From: Powellomyces hirtus
Taxonomy: Eukaryota; Chytridiomycota; Chytridiomycetes; Spizellomycetales; Powellomycetaceae
Direction: 5' to 3'
Length of the DNA: 64,000 bases
NCBI GenBank assembly: GCA_025526995.1
Contig: JAHLKG010000003.1
Location: 62,001-126,000, forward strand
Shown here: piece after piece, positions 28,375 to 41,900 of the stretch
How positions within the stretch are numbered: position 1 is the first letter of the stretch
Layout of the letters: the number at the start of each line of letters is the position of its first letter
Notes under the pieces: generated by a model
Seen by the model: the letters and a program-made list of their open reading frames with translations, nothing else
Database searches by the model: none
Told to the model about the DNA's origin: nothing
Translations under genes and position numbers: made by a program

Positions 28375-31300
28375 TCACCCTCGTGGGGCTACAGTGCCGT
28401 TGGAAGCGGGAGGCACGACGACATTCCAAACGTCCTTGTTTTTCTTGATGTTGAGCTGAGCAGCTTGGTCGGATGGGCTGAACGTCAGCACCGGACTACT
28501 TCCGTCTCGGCAGTTGGCGCTCAATCTGTTGGCACACGAACGGATGATGATGAGCCGAGAATTTCACACATACAGCCCGCGTTGCTTCAAATCAAAAGTT
28601 CTCGTACCTGGCATCCACAACCACTCGGATGACTTTCCCGCCTTCGCCGCAAGCTCTCACCACCCGACTCAAGAACTCGACACCGTATTGATCGCACCGC
28701 AGCAAAACATCACCCTTCTCCGCGCCGGGACAGTGGATGATCATGATTCCATCCACTGCCGTGGATGTCGACACGCCCACGATCTGGCCGACGGCGATAC
28801 GCGCTTTCACGACAAAGGTCTTTGGATCGAGGAGATATATCTGGGCAGGTGTGAGAACCAAAAGACGCGGGACAGACTTTGCCGGATTCCGGCGGTGCAG
28901 TTTGAACCCCGACACGGCCGACAATACCGGTTCTTTGTTTGATATTGTCCACGATGGTAAGCAGAGCGTTACGTTTCGAATCTATAGATGGTTAGGCAAC
29001 TCACCGCTGGAGACACTGGCCCACTTCATCTGCATGACCGGATCGTTCAGCCCTATGTGGTCTGGAGTGAATACAGACGCGAAAGCGGCGGGATACGAGG
29101 CTTTCCGGTGAAAGTTGTCTGACGCTACAGCTTTCCACTCTATGTACGCTTTTCGCGCTGTTGGGAGGGCATCTCGGTACCGTTTTGCCTGCACGTCTCA
29201 TCAATACTGGTAACGCGGGGCAGCGTACTTGGTCAAGTCTCCTTACCATGATTCGATTGTACCACCCAACAACGATTGCTTCCAAATCCCTGCCTCGGCG
29301 ACCAGGCAACGGTGTCGGCCATTTGGCTGTTCTCCACGCCGGGCCCGACGTCCGCGCGGCGGCTCCGACATCTTGCAACCATTTGCGGCCTGCGGTTCTG
29401 CGCCAGGCGCATTGGATCGGAAGGACGGCGTATTTGGGGAGAGTACGGCGCAGAGATTTGTATTGTCGCCGAGCCTAAGATACGAAGGGTCAGCCAGTGA
29501 TCAGTACCAGGTCTACAAGCGCGCGCGCGCTTGGGTCTATCTTTGCATAAATACTACTTACGATCCATCCCCGAACTTGGGTCTGCAGTTTCAAGGTCGC
29601 GGAGCGGGTGTTTTGGAAGTGTCTTACGCCCTGTGTTTCGCATTATTCTTGCGTGAGCTTCTTGCGCGCGCGACAAATGCGTAAATAGCAAATTGTAGAC
29701 TCACCAAGCGCCTTCTAATACAAGCCTGGATTTTGACTATCCCTCTCCTCTTCTCCTCAAAGTCACGTCTCACCCTCTTGCCTCTCCACACAGCTTTAAG
29801 CAGCGTTGCGAGTGCCTCCTTGCACTCGTTTCGCAGCGTTTCAAGTTTGAGGACGGTGTCGGGGTGTCGTATGAACACTTTGGTCTTGCCCAGTCGGAAC
29901 TCGGAGTCGCTGATCCCGGCTTCCTGCAGCACCAGCAATAAGCCATCGCGTGCGTTACCGGATATGTAGTTGGGCCATGTACCGATTGGCGAGGTGGAAC
30001 GGTCGGGGCCCAGCATTTTATAGCGTGCGAGGAACTTTGGGAAGGTTGAGCGGTAGCAGAATCCGGCGCGGCGAACCAGAATATTTTCGCGAAGACTGAC
30101 GCGAGCAATGATATTTGAGTACCGACTAAAGAGGATCCGCGCGCGTCGAGGAAGATATAGCACAGTCAGGCTGTAAACTCACCCAAGATAGCGACACTGG
30201 TGCCCGACAAGGTCCGCATCAAAATGGCCATTCTCTTTGACGCCATTCGGCTTGATACACCGTATGTAGTGCGGCATCTTGGATGTCAGGTTCTGGATCA
30301 GCCCAGCCATGGAGCTCTTGAACTGCGTGGCCAGCGTATCAGGTCGCTTTGCCCTGCCCTCTGCCTCTTCATTCTGGGGATCCAGGAACATGGTTTGCAC
30401 GATGGGTCGCGAACTCTCCGACAGGCAGACCGTAACATCTCGCCACAACGAGTCCACATTTCGGTCAAGGAAGCCATCCGTTTCATACACGACATCACCA
30501 GCGTAGTGCTTCAGCATGAACTCATTGTGGGCCAGCATGCGTCGATTGTTGGCGCCCAGCAGGTTAGTGGAGGACGAGGAGCCGGAGAGGTTGCTCGCGC
30601 TGATGGCGCTGGATTTTTTCAGGTTATCGCCGGAACCGCTACTTGGCAGCAGGTTGGCGTTGCTTTTGCCCTTGGACTGCTTGCTGCGGGATTCGTAATG
30701 AGCGTGCTTGCTGACGTTTTGGTCAAGCTTGGTGAGTAGTGTGGCTGCTGTGGGTGTTCCTGCAAAAGAACTCTCTTCGTCCAGAAGCGCAATAATGCCG
30801 AGAGGTTTCTAGAAAGATGGCACATACTTCCTTTATGAACCCAGTCCGATAGGTACCAAAAGAACGGCAAAATACATACCGCCTCGATCAGTTCACAGAT
30901 TGTTTGATTGTTAAAGTACGTGATTTCAGTCCATTCGATACCCTGGGATGAAATAGACATGAGAGCATGATTAGGTTAGTTTCCAAGATGGAGCAGTGTT
31001 TCGAACAAAAGACAAACCTCTTTCTCATAGTCGTCTTGCTCAGACTTCAATGTCAGTTCAATGAACAGCTGTTGGAGCTTCTCATTACAATAGTTGATCA
31101 GGAATTGGTCGAATCCATTATGCTGCATCCGCGGAAATTAGCTTGGGAACTGCTACTATGCGGCAGGTGCGAGCCTGAGCAGCACGTACATACCTCCATC
31201 ACTTCGAATCCGTAAATATCCAATACACCAATGACGTTGAACCCATCTCCGTTGGAGTCGGCGTTGATGCATTTATTCAGAGTTTCAACCACTTTGGTGA

Positions 31301-32879
31301 ACAGTCGACCGTATAGGGTTTTGGCTAATGCGTCCCGTGTTTTCGCCGCCTGTACCACACACAAAGAGTGGGTTCAGTTTGATGCTTCTCTCCACAACTT
31401 GCATTTCCAACCTGCTGTGCGCAGGCGTTACCTGGGCGGGCTGCAACGGAACAGTGATCTTCTCTTTCTTTGCCGGATCATACACCGACCGCCTCACCAA
31501 GACATTCTTCAGATTCTCTGTTGTGACACCCAAAAGTCGCGCAACGACATCCACGCTTTCCCCATCTACCACCACCGCACTTTCCTTGCCTCCCGCGCCT
31601 TCTCCTACCTCTTCTCCCTCCTTCAACACGATCTGTTCAAACTGGATGTTCCCCAGATGCAACACCGCCGCCACAATCCCCACCCAATCTGTGATCACGG
31701 TATCGTCCACGCCTACATGTCTCAATGCGGTCATGACGTTACTGTACTCGATCGCATTGTCGCGAGGACTGTCACTGTCGTCGTCGCCTCGCAAATAGGC
31801 ATAGGCTTCGGGGTCGCGGGTCAGGGAAAGCGAGGTGAGGAGGGTGTCGTCGCCCCCGGCTAGCAGCTGGTAGAAGATGTGGAAAGAGCGTTCGTTGGCA
31901 GAGTGGTTCACAACTCGTGACTTTTCTAGCAAGTCTGCAAGGGAGCACGTAAAATCGATTAGCTATTGAAAACCATCATCGTTCTCTAGCGTCCGCGCAT
32001 ATGTTTGATTCCGCGTACATGTTGTGATCTTGCCGCCGACAGGCGTCCCTCGGAAGTCGAATTCCAAATCCATGTACTTGCCCTACAAGAGCGAGACCAA
32101 CTAACGATAAGCATCTGCACCGACGGGACCACCCTTCTTTTGTACTCGAACGTCACTTACAAAGCGCGATGAATTGTCATTCTTGGCAGTTTTAGCATTG
32201 CCAAAAGCTAGGGTCGAGAGGAACCGTCAGTAAAACAGATGTTTCAATTTCGCACGTCAAAGCATATGAAGTTGACGCTCAGTCTCACCTTCCAAACACG
32301 GGCTCGCTCCAACCAGACGTTCACGCACGACAGCGCCCTGACCAAACCCCGCAACATACCCCAAGAAGATCTTGCTGGCTTCTGTCTTGCCAGCCCCACT
32401 TTCCCCCGTGATCAGAACGCACTGGTCCCGCGCGTGGGCCAGTAGGTTGCGGTGCGCGGTCTCTGCAATGGAGTAACTTCGGAACCAAATGGTGTTATTA
32501 TACAAAATGCCAGCGTTGGCGGAAAGTTCCCTACTTCCCGCACAAGGCGGCGGCGATGCTGCTTACATGTGAGGGGGATGTTCGTAGATATTGCTCCCTC
32601 GGTATCGCGCTACCCATTCGGGTGTATATATTGGTAGTTGCTTGTATGGATTCAGCGCGACGACCACGGTGCCAATAAAAGTCTACCCAAAGTACACCAT
32701 CCGCGTCGTGAGCAATGATGATCTCACAGCCGGCCAAGAACCAAGACTACAATCAACCGCGCGCAACTCACATAGACCACATCCTTCTCAAACCGCACAC
32801 GCAGGTTCTCAACAATAGATTCGTCGGATATATCCGAAAGCAGCACAAAATCGGACACCCCCGGCTGGTCTCCGTCCAT
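28375..32879 (-). CDS. Class I myosin heavy chain, many exons
   Basis: Start ATG 32879 ([19 protein letters not shown]). Exon 1 is 32772-32879, exon 2 is 32567-32682 ([20 protein letters not shown]). The ATPase P-loop [14 protein letters not shown] follows, then switch I region [14 protein letters not shown], the relay region [15 protein letters not shown] and the actin-binding stretch [10 protein letters not shown] neck with one to two IQ motifs ([10 protein letters not shown]) leads to a TH1 membrane-binding domain ([19 protein letters not shown]). The last exon ends ...NGTVAPRG with TGA at 28375-28377. No SH3 domain follows, so this is a short-tailed form unlike the SH3-bearing class I myosins of yeasts and moulds. 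It moves along actin at membranes. About 15 introns, mostly 50-90 bp. Confidence 0.85.
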
Positions 32880-33664
32880 AACTCGGGTATTCGTAAGAGC
32901 TAATGTGTGTTTATAAGTGATATCGCGCAGTCTTTGTCACTGCGAAAGTAGGAAAAGCAGAAAAGAGACTGGTAATGTCCGGCAGCGATTAAGGTCAAGT
33001 TCTTGTTTTCTTGGTGCTGCCGTCGAGTCAAAATTCCACGCGTGACGCCCCACATTGTTGTCAGATCTGGGTAGGCGAGTAACTAAAAATAACCAAGCAA
33101 AGAGTGTTCCGCTTACGTTGGCCTTATCGACCGAAGCAGACGGGACTTGAAGAAGAAGAACATTCGTTTCGTTTCAAGATTCTGTATTCTTGGTCTTTAC
33201 AGAAGGAAAGATGAAGAGCATTTTGGACCTTGCCACGTATGCAATAAACCGCCCGAAATGGCTGTCGTATAGTCAACAAGTGCGGATTTCATAACAAACT
33301 CCGTCGCTGCCAAAGGCAACAATGACATTTGGTGAAATTGATTGAGTCTCCTTTTCTTCTAAAGTGTCAGCGACTACCGGTATCAGCATAGAGGCATGTG
33401 AACAAATGAAACTCCGCCGACGAAATCATATGAGTGAACGCGTTCCATCGCAAGCCACTCAGCTTGCGCCACCCACGCTTTGAACAGGTTACCGCGCTGA
33501 AGGCTCGCCTTTGAAAGGAAACGTACTCTGTTGTCAGTCTTGAGGGGTAAGTCAACGACAGTCGGGCTTCACAGCACGGCAATTTTAAATCATTTTTAAA
33601 TCAATTCGGTTCTGAACATATAGATAAGGGTAAGAAGACAAGGGTGGTCTAGTCAATGGTTCCA
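32880..33664. other. Intergenic, promoter side of myosin gene
   Basis: No gene recognised. A 71-codon minus frame at 33367-33582 lacks support. Confidence 0.5.
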
Positions 33665-36600
33665 TTAGAACAGAGAGTAGCTCTCTGGTCTTCGAGCAAG
33701 CCTCCACTCCCTCTCTACGTCTATCCAAAGATCCCATTTCATCTCATTCATTGCTGCTCTACGTTCTCTCTCGACAGCAGGAACATGATAGCGACGTTGC
33801 TGCTCGGTCAATTTCTGTTGTTGTTCAGCTAACCATTTGTGAGTGACTTTGACCACCTCGCCCTGCAACCCGAGGGATCGCATGTAGCGACTCCATGGGA
33901 CCAAGTACGATGGGTTGTTTGTTGCAGGGTCTGGAAGGTATGTCGCAAGGGCCTTCAATGTTGGCAGAAGCTTTTCGGGTGGTTCATCGGAGCGACCCGC
34001 AGCAAACAGGAGCCATGAGTAAGCCAAAATGGTGGCCTGTTTCTGAGTGTCCATTTCTTGTGACAATTTCGACCGGGCGGTTTTATCAGCTTCTTCGAAT
34101 GTCGGAAGGGATTTAGAGGATTGTTGTTCTCCACCAAGATACTTCCTCAACTTATCCTCATCGACTAGCGACAGAATCTTCTTTGCCACAACGTCGATTT
34201 CTGCAAGAATGGAACGGTCCATTTGTGGGCGCCCCATTTCTTCATGCCTTTGTAACATCTCGGTCAAAAAGGGCAACTCCAGCGATTCGGCTTTCTCGCC
34301 AAGCTGTTCCAAACGAGCGATCCAGAATGGCAGCCATTCGGGCCATTCAGTTTCTAAACGCTGTACAAGCGCTGTACGCGCCTTTTCATCCTTTGATTTG
34401 CGGATCCAGGAAATTTCGACATCCCGAAGAGCTTCCTTGATCAGCTGTGCTTCCGGGGTTTCCGCGGCGTCGTCTTTTTTGCCTCCGTCTGCCGCCGAAC
34501 CTTTGGGCTTCTCAGGCGCGACTATCATTGCAAAGGCATACAGCCCATCGGAACCATCCAGTTTGAGTCCTCCACCGATAATCTGCAGTTGACCCATGAG
34601 CAGATCTCCTTGTTTCGCGTCCTTCGGAGTGGTTACATTGTCGAGGGGAATCCAGGCTGTCGCGCGGCTTCCTCGCTGGAGGATCTTCTTCGTGAATGTT
34701 TCGCTCTTATCCTCCGTCGTGGCTGCCGTAAGTGTTTTGTATGCGGTCGTTGCTATAGGTTTTGGTAGGTCCTGATCAAGAACGAGAGCGGTGGCCACTA
34801 ATTTGTCCAGCTGATCTACTGACGAGGAGACCACCTGCGTGCGCACGGTATATGTTCCATCCGTAACTTTGACAGCTTTGGGATAAATGTCTTGGTAGGA
34901 TAGCTCCTTTTTATCACTGTCGTAAACTGTAAAGAATGAGACCCAATAGCAGCACGCTGAGATGACTGCAGTTCCCTTCACCTTACCAATGACAGCGAAT
35001 CCTTCGAACCAAGCATCATATAGTATCGCATTCATCTTTGGAAATCGCGGAATGATATTGACGCCGGATCCGGCTTCCGATACTGTGATGGTATAAGTCA
35101 GGACCAGCTGATGCAGTTGCTTCGTATTTGGCAAGATGTCCCGTGACTTTAGAGCCGAGATCACATAGTTGGTAGGGCGGATATAGCGTCGCAAGCTCCC
35201 CAGTGATAGCCCAGCTTTCACCTCCTCCCTCCGCACTCCAGCGAAGAAGTCCAGTCTGGCGAATCCACCAGCGGCACTGACGCATGCCAGATCGCCTCCT
35301 GAACCGCTTGTGACGCTCAGACCTGCCTGATGTCCGCCGCTTACCGCACAAAAGATGCCGTGGAATGTAATCTCCACGTCCACCTCAGAGGGCTCCAGTG
35401 ATGACCAGAATTGAGCTAAGCAAATCTCTAGCGTGACGGAGGGAAGCACAGCGAACACTTTCTTATACACGGATGGATCATCAACAGCAATTGAGCCATT
35501 TCGGGCAAGCGAGAAACCGTACGAATGTTCAAAACGTTCCCGCCGGGTTTGCTGTAGTGACGATCAATACGATTCTCCCTTTTGTTCATCACTATAGATA
35601 GAAATTCCATACCTGATGCAACTGCAGCATATGCACAATAAATCTGGCGGGAGTGTCTCTGTTGGTGCTTCGAACGGTCAATTCTGGAACGAAGTGTACG
35701 TTTAGTGCATAAGAATACTTTTACTACGGGTGATCATTGACACACCAGCAAAGTTTGCGCCACTTGGCACTGCAACAAATCGCCGCTGAATTTCCCCAGG
35801 TGAAAACTTCAATTTCCGCCAAGAGAAGTGCTGTGCGTTTTCGGGTGACGTATCACGCGCCCCGGTTTCTGGCTTGCAAACGGCGACAGGCACTGCGAAA
35901 AGGGGACCAGCTGCAAGGTTGCTGGTATCATAACCAAGCACTTGACCGAAATGATAGCCAGATTGGAGTCTAGTTGGATCGACTTTGACACCAAAAGTAC
36001 GTCCTGAATATTGCAGTGCGCTCTTTAGCCATTTGAATTCGGGATTTCCTGAATCTGAGCGACTGTGCCAGCATACCGGTACTACTCATCAGCACATGTT
36101 CAGGGGCCGTTATCCAATTGGTTGTTGCAACTAGTGCAATGCGGAGTTCCAGCTTGACACGCTGTTCATTGACGTGGTCAGCGTATTCGTTGAAAAACCG
36201 CGGCTTGACTTCAATCTGGATTGATTGGGGTTGAGATGTATCATCGAGCTCGCGCAAATAGACCCCTCTGCCTTCGGTTCCGCTGACTTTGATCTGTCCA
36301 ATGTGCAAAATAATCAATCCAACGTTCACCAGTTAAGCAGAGTTTCTTTAGGGTCAGTGGGCTACCTCGTACTGGACATCGAAGGGAAGAGCTTGTGATG
36401 CTGTCTGGGTCAAATGGGTCCAGGCATTCTGTACTTGGATGAACTTCACATCAGACGGATCAGAGACGTTCGAACCCGTGTTGCGTATGGCACTTTTGAT
36501 GCGGTAAGGGGTGTACGAAATGTTTTGAGCCTTGAGACCACTCAGAAGCTGCAATCGGAGACAGACAAATGAGTTACATCTTTTCGAATCACGATCGAAG

Positions 36601-38512
36601 GGAGGAGCTAAACGCAACTGATCCCAATACTTACAAGTGCCAAGCATCCACAGCAGTTAGGGCTTGCCATAGACGTCCCGTTCATTTGCTGCGATCTCTG
36701 CATCGTAAATTGCGGTACACACGTCACTGCTGCTCCTGGAGCATAGATATCCCAGCCCACGGCACCGTCCGATGTCGGGCCTCTTGATGTCCACGTGAAG
36801 CTCCCCTCATCCACCGTATCAAGCATCGCATATTCCGCTTTCATCATGTCCCGCGTTACATAGGCACCTACGCCAATGATGGAATTGCAAGTGCCACCTG
36901 GTGTGCCAGCTGTTGACAGAGCAGGTCCCGCGTTTCCAGCAGCAGAGACCACGATTGTCCCGGTTTTATTGATCACTTCCTCGTTCATGAGCTCAATAAA
37001 GCGTCCTGTATTTGGTATGGACGAGGCTTCACCGTAAGAAATGTTTGCAAGATCGACTTTGAGACGACACAGCTCCACGGCGGCTCTAACAATGCCCTGT
37101 GCGGTTTCCATTGAGCCTAGCCTTCCATTTCCAATTCTCAACGAGATGATCTGCGCTCCAGGAGCAACCTAAAGCGATTCGTCAAAAATGAAAAAAGCGT
37201 CAAGGTAATGACCTGGCATGGCACAACTTTGCAATTGTAATCTGCATACCCCATTGAGCTCTGGATTATCTGGGTAGTTGGCTGCGGTGATGCCCGACAC
37301 GTGAGTTCCATGCGATCCCGCAGGGGTCACGATACTAAGCGTTTCACCCTCATCATAGATATTGACTGAGTAGTTGAGCATGGATTCGTCGCTCCAACGG
37401 TGGTACTGCAGCTCATCATGGTAATTGGCGAGCAAAGGAGCCTCACTCAGATCTCCCGAACCAGTCGTGTCGATCACCGCTCTCCATTTCTTCCCATCGT
37501 GGAAGACAACACAATCCACGGTAAACCCTGGATCGTCGTACGCCTTGTACATATCTCGTAATACTTCCAACCGCGTCTTTAAATCTGCTTTAGTCAACTC
37601 TTTCTTGTCCTTGCTCAATGTTGAGGACTCGACGGCTTCCAGCTCGCGTTGCACCTCGGTAATTATAAGATGGTGCTCAACTTCGAATTTCTTTTTCTTT
37701 TCCTTTTGAAGGCGGGAGTGCAGGCCTTGATTGAATAGATCACGAGTCCTTTTAAGACCCATCCGGAACTTTCCCGTCGGGTTTTCCCATTCCCCAACTG
37801 TAAGTGTCCGACCAGAGAGACCAGTCAGAGTGCGAACGGTCTTGCCATCCACTGTGGATACAGTAGCTTCGATGATCTTTGAGCAGGACACGTCGCCGGC
37901 CCCAGTGCAGTCCACGATGTTAATAATCTTGGGACGACCGTCGGAAGTGATCTGCTCTCAATACGACAATGAGTTATAACGTTTACAATCAATAGCCATC
38001 ATTTTTGCGCATTGCTACCTGCATTCCCGGAGCTCCTGGGTCAAGTCCATCATCAAGAATGGCAATTACGGTTCCTCGACCGTCATACTCGGGGTTGTTC
38101 CGAATGAACTGAGCAGCTTGCGTTTCCTGAGGTAGGAGAGAGTGCAAAAGGTTATGAGTAGGGAAGTTTGGATGGCCCGCTGGAAGGGCACGCTGCGCAC
38201 CTCTTTCGGTAGAAGTCCTCGGACAGGGAACTCGCGAAGCCCATGAATGCCCATGTCGCTGACTGTGATTTCTGCTCCGAAAGTGTCGAGCGCAGTGAAA
38301 GCCGATGAGTCGTGACGGTGACGCGTCCCTTCCACGGACGCGGACGAATGGCGCAGCGTGTGAGAGTGGGAGAGGGATGCCAAGGAAGGAACGAGCGATC
38401 GAAAGTAGCATCGTGGAGGGGAAGGTATTATGGTTGGCGGTGGTGGGAGTGTGGGATGAGATCGAGAGAAGAAAATGGAGGCATACGCTAGGGCTCTGCG
38501 GCGTCCCGACAT
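33665..38512 (-). CDS. TPP2: Tripeptidyl-peptidase II (subtilisin family)
   Basis: Exons in order: 38201-38512, 38019-38126, 37250-37951, 36635-37168, 36366-36548, then from 36293 with further short exons to stop at 33665; phases agree for the first six. The subtilisin triad is visible: Asp in [17 protein letters not shown], His in [10 protein letters not shown], Ser in NGTSMASPN, with the oxyanion Asn in SAAGNAGP. The first Asp box reads DDG where most subtilisins have DTG or DSG. The C-terminal part (33665-35470, 601 codons) is the long helical/beta region typical of TPP II. The enzyme removes tripeptides downstream of the proteasome in giant cytosolic complexes. The first ATG (38512) adds about 90 residues before [13 protein letters not shown], beginning [15 protein letters not shown], like an organelle targeting sequence. 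Confidence 0.9.
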
Positions 38513-38908
38513 GCCACTTTTCTGTCGTCGTTCCAACTACCCAACGTTTGCAGCCAAATTGATTATTGAAGCTGGACGGCTATTGGCGAAAACAATACGG
38601 TGAATTGAAGAAATCTGAGCGAGGTGTTGGCTAATAACTGTCTAAATGTAGGTGCAACCGGTGCAGGCAGACCACGCAATCACCACCACCCGTACACACA
38701 CTGTCGGCGATATAGGAGAAAAAAATCAACACAAAAGGAAACATTACGATCAGGATAGAGAGCAAAGCAAATGAAATTATGTATAGAAATTGAGAAACAA
38801 AAGTGTAGCGTGAAGAAAAGGAAGCTTACAAAAGGGCTGGATGAATATGAGCAAAGAGCAAACGAAGCTTGAAAAAAAAAAGGAGGAAGAAGGTCGTCCG
38901 GAGCTATA
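38513..38908. other. Gap between ATPase 3' end and TPP II 5' end
   Basis: TPP II promoter and ATPase 3' region. No other feature seen apart from an A-rich run (about 38871-38881). Confidence 0.5.
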
Positions 38909-41900
38909 CTACTTGTCCAGTGGGGACAGCATCGTCATCTCGCTGTGATTTCGGCCGTCCTCTACATCGCCCGCATGTTCCGCCATGCGACCCAATTGCC
39001 GAGCGATGTATCGTCGTTTGCAGGCCTTGTAGATTTCAGAGGAAGCAATGAAGATGACAACGGCTGCCGCGACGATGCCCCATTCCCAAGTGAAGGACTC
39101 CTGAGAGAAAATGGTAGTGTTGACACCAGGGATGACGACTGTGAGAAGCGTAATGAAGAAGCCGCCGACGATGGCACCGAAGAGAGGCCAGTTGTTCTTT
39201 GGATGCAATTCCTTCGAAAGGAAACAGCTCTCCAGCTCAAATCGACAGTTCCATCCATGCACGAGGAGAATGGTGTTGAGGACGACGAATGCGACACCCC
39301 GAGCTTCGTAAATTTGCATGCACTCGTCCGGGTTGTAGCTGGCGTGAGAACTGCAGTCACTCGCGTCGTATCCGTCAATGCCGCGAGGGGTCACAGCCAT
39401 GGTCAGCACAAATGACATGAGCGAGAGCGTGCCTGCGACGATTCCATAGAAGAACACGTCAGCAAGGAACCGTGGGGAGAACATGGATGAAGTGGTCGCC
39501 TCAGCGCGAGGTCGTCGCCGCTTCTTGCCATCATTGTCGGTGTATTCTTCCATGCTATCGTCCGCTCTCGGTGTCTGTCCACGAGGAGGCTTCATCATGA
39601 CGTCGCGGGATGCCTTTTCCCGAACCAAGCAGATGGCGATGGGAGACGAGGTGACCATGTTGAGCCAAAGGACTTGGATGGCCGACATTGGGAAGTATGG
39701 AATCTTGTCGGATCCTTGCACTGCCAGGCCAACAATCATAGCAATGACTTCAGCAACGTTTCCGGAGAGGAAGTTCACGGAAAATTTGGTGATGTTTGCA
39801 AAGATCCGGCGGCCTTCCTTGACAGCCACGACAATGGTTGCAAAGTTATCATCCGTAAGAACAATCTCGGACGCTTCCTTGGCGACGTCTGAGCCGGTGA
39901 GACCCATGGCAATACCGACATCGGCAGCTTTGAGTGCAGGAGCATCGTTCGTGCCATCACCGGTCATTGCGACGAACTTTCCTCGGCGGTGTAGGGCGGC
40001 AACAAGTTTTACTTTGTTCTGCGGGGAGCAGCGAGAAATGACGATGGGGAGGCGGGGCAAGGCGTCGATCTCGTCGTTTGAAAGTTTGTCGAAGGCACTG
40101 GCAGTCCAGACGCCTTCCTCCTCTTCGCCTGGGCGGAGGATCCCAATTTCTTTTGCGATGGCAGTGGCGGTTCTGGCGTGGTCACCAGTGGCCATGTGGA
40201 CATTGATACCGGCCTGATAGCAGGTCTGAATGGCTCCCGCAGACGACTCACGAGGAGGATCCAAGATGCCAACAAGTCCAATAAAGGTAAAGTCTTGCTC
40301 GACGATGTCGCGGTCAGCGACCTCATAGACTGGGATCTCTGCTTTCTCGGGCATCAAATCTTCGCGGTGAGCAATTGCCAGTACACGGAATCCTTTGTCA
40401 GCCAGTCTCTCCATTTCAGCAACCGCCCGGTCTTCACATTTCTGGTCTTTGGGTAAACGGTTTCCATCTCCGTCGTAGTAGTGGGTGCTACGTTCGAGGA
40501 CGCGTTCCAGCGCGCCTTTCATGTGGAAACGAAGACGGCGTTGACCACTGGTGGATGGCTGGACGTAAAGGGTGGTCATGCGCTTCAGAGTCGGATCAAA
40601 TGCCATTTCAGAGACGAAGGTAAGGTTCTCCCTCTTGATGAACTCGGGGCGAGGCATCTGCACTCGGTGCGCAAGGACCTGAAGGGCTACTTCGGTTGGA
40701 TCACCAACCGCGTTCCATGTCTGTTTCGAGGCATCCGAGCTGTTGAGATCTTCAGGTGGGTCGAGGGTCGCTTGGTTGCATAGGGAGGCGCATGAGAAGA
40801 ATTCATCAAGAATTGGGTTGGCTTGGACGAATTCTGCTGTGAGCTCGTCGCTCTGGTTGTCAACGTGAGAAACTCCGCCGTTTGTTGGATCGATCGCGGT
40901 GCCTTGCACAATGTAGTGGCTTCCAGCAATCCAGCATTCCTTCACGGTCATTTTTCCTTCGGTAAGGGTTCCAGTCTTGTCAGAGCAGATGTTGGACACC
41001 ATACCGATGGCTTCGAGGGACGCGAGCTTTCGAACGACAGCCTTTTGCATGGCCATGGTCCTCACGCCAACGGCCATAGTGACTGTCACGACTGCAGGAA
41101 GACCTTCTGGAATAATGGCGACACCGACGGCGACGGCGTACAAGGCGACTCCGTTCGACCATTGGAAGCCAGTCGACCAGAAAACGAAGACGGCTAGGAG
41201 CAGGCAGGCCGGAACGAGGGAGAACATCATTCTGTCGAGACTCTTTTGAAGAGGAGTCTTCTTGTTGGCGCTTTTCACGCCTGGGATACGGCGTAGGAAC
41301 CTTTGGAAACCGGAGAGCGAGGCTTCGTCCACTTCGTCGTCACTGCTGTTGGAGTTGGCAAGCATGTTGGCAATCTTGCCCACTTCTGTCTTCAGGCCCG
41401 TGGTGGTAACGATACCCCGTCCGCGACCTCTTGTAATGGTTGTACTGTTAAAGGCCAAGTTGACTCGGTCGCCCAGACTGATATCTCCGCCGTCGGGAGA
41501 GTTTGCTTTGATTGCGTCGGGAGATTTGCGGACAGGCATCGATTCGCCGGTCAGGAGCATTTCGTCGATCTCGAGATTCACAGCTTCGAAGATGCGCATG
41601 TCGGCAGGGATTTGGTCTCCCTCTTCCACCAGCACAATGTCTCCAGGCACTACAAGGCGGCTGGAGACGGTTTCGAGTTTTCCACCATTGCGGAGAACTT
41701 TGGCGGTGGGAGATGACATTTGCTTCAGAGCAGCCATCGTGTTTTCGGATTTATATTCTTGCAGGAATCCGATTGTTGTGTTGATCACGATGACCAGTGC
41801 GAGGACGCCGACTTGAATCCAGTCAGCTACGATGCAAGAGAGGCCAAGGGCAAGAAGCAACACAAAGTTCATCGGGTTGATGAGGTTGCCAAGTAACACG

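Noticed and set aside
39483..40217. Plus-strand frame of 244 codons
   Set aside because: Antisense shadow of the P-type ATPase; Ser/Thr/Pro-rich with no domain.
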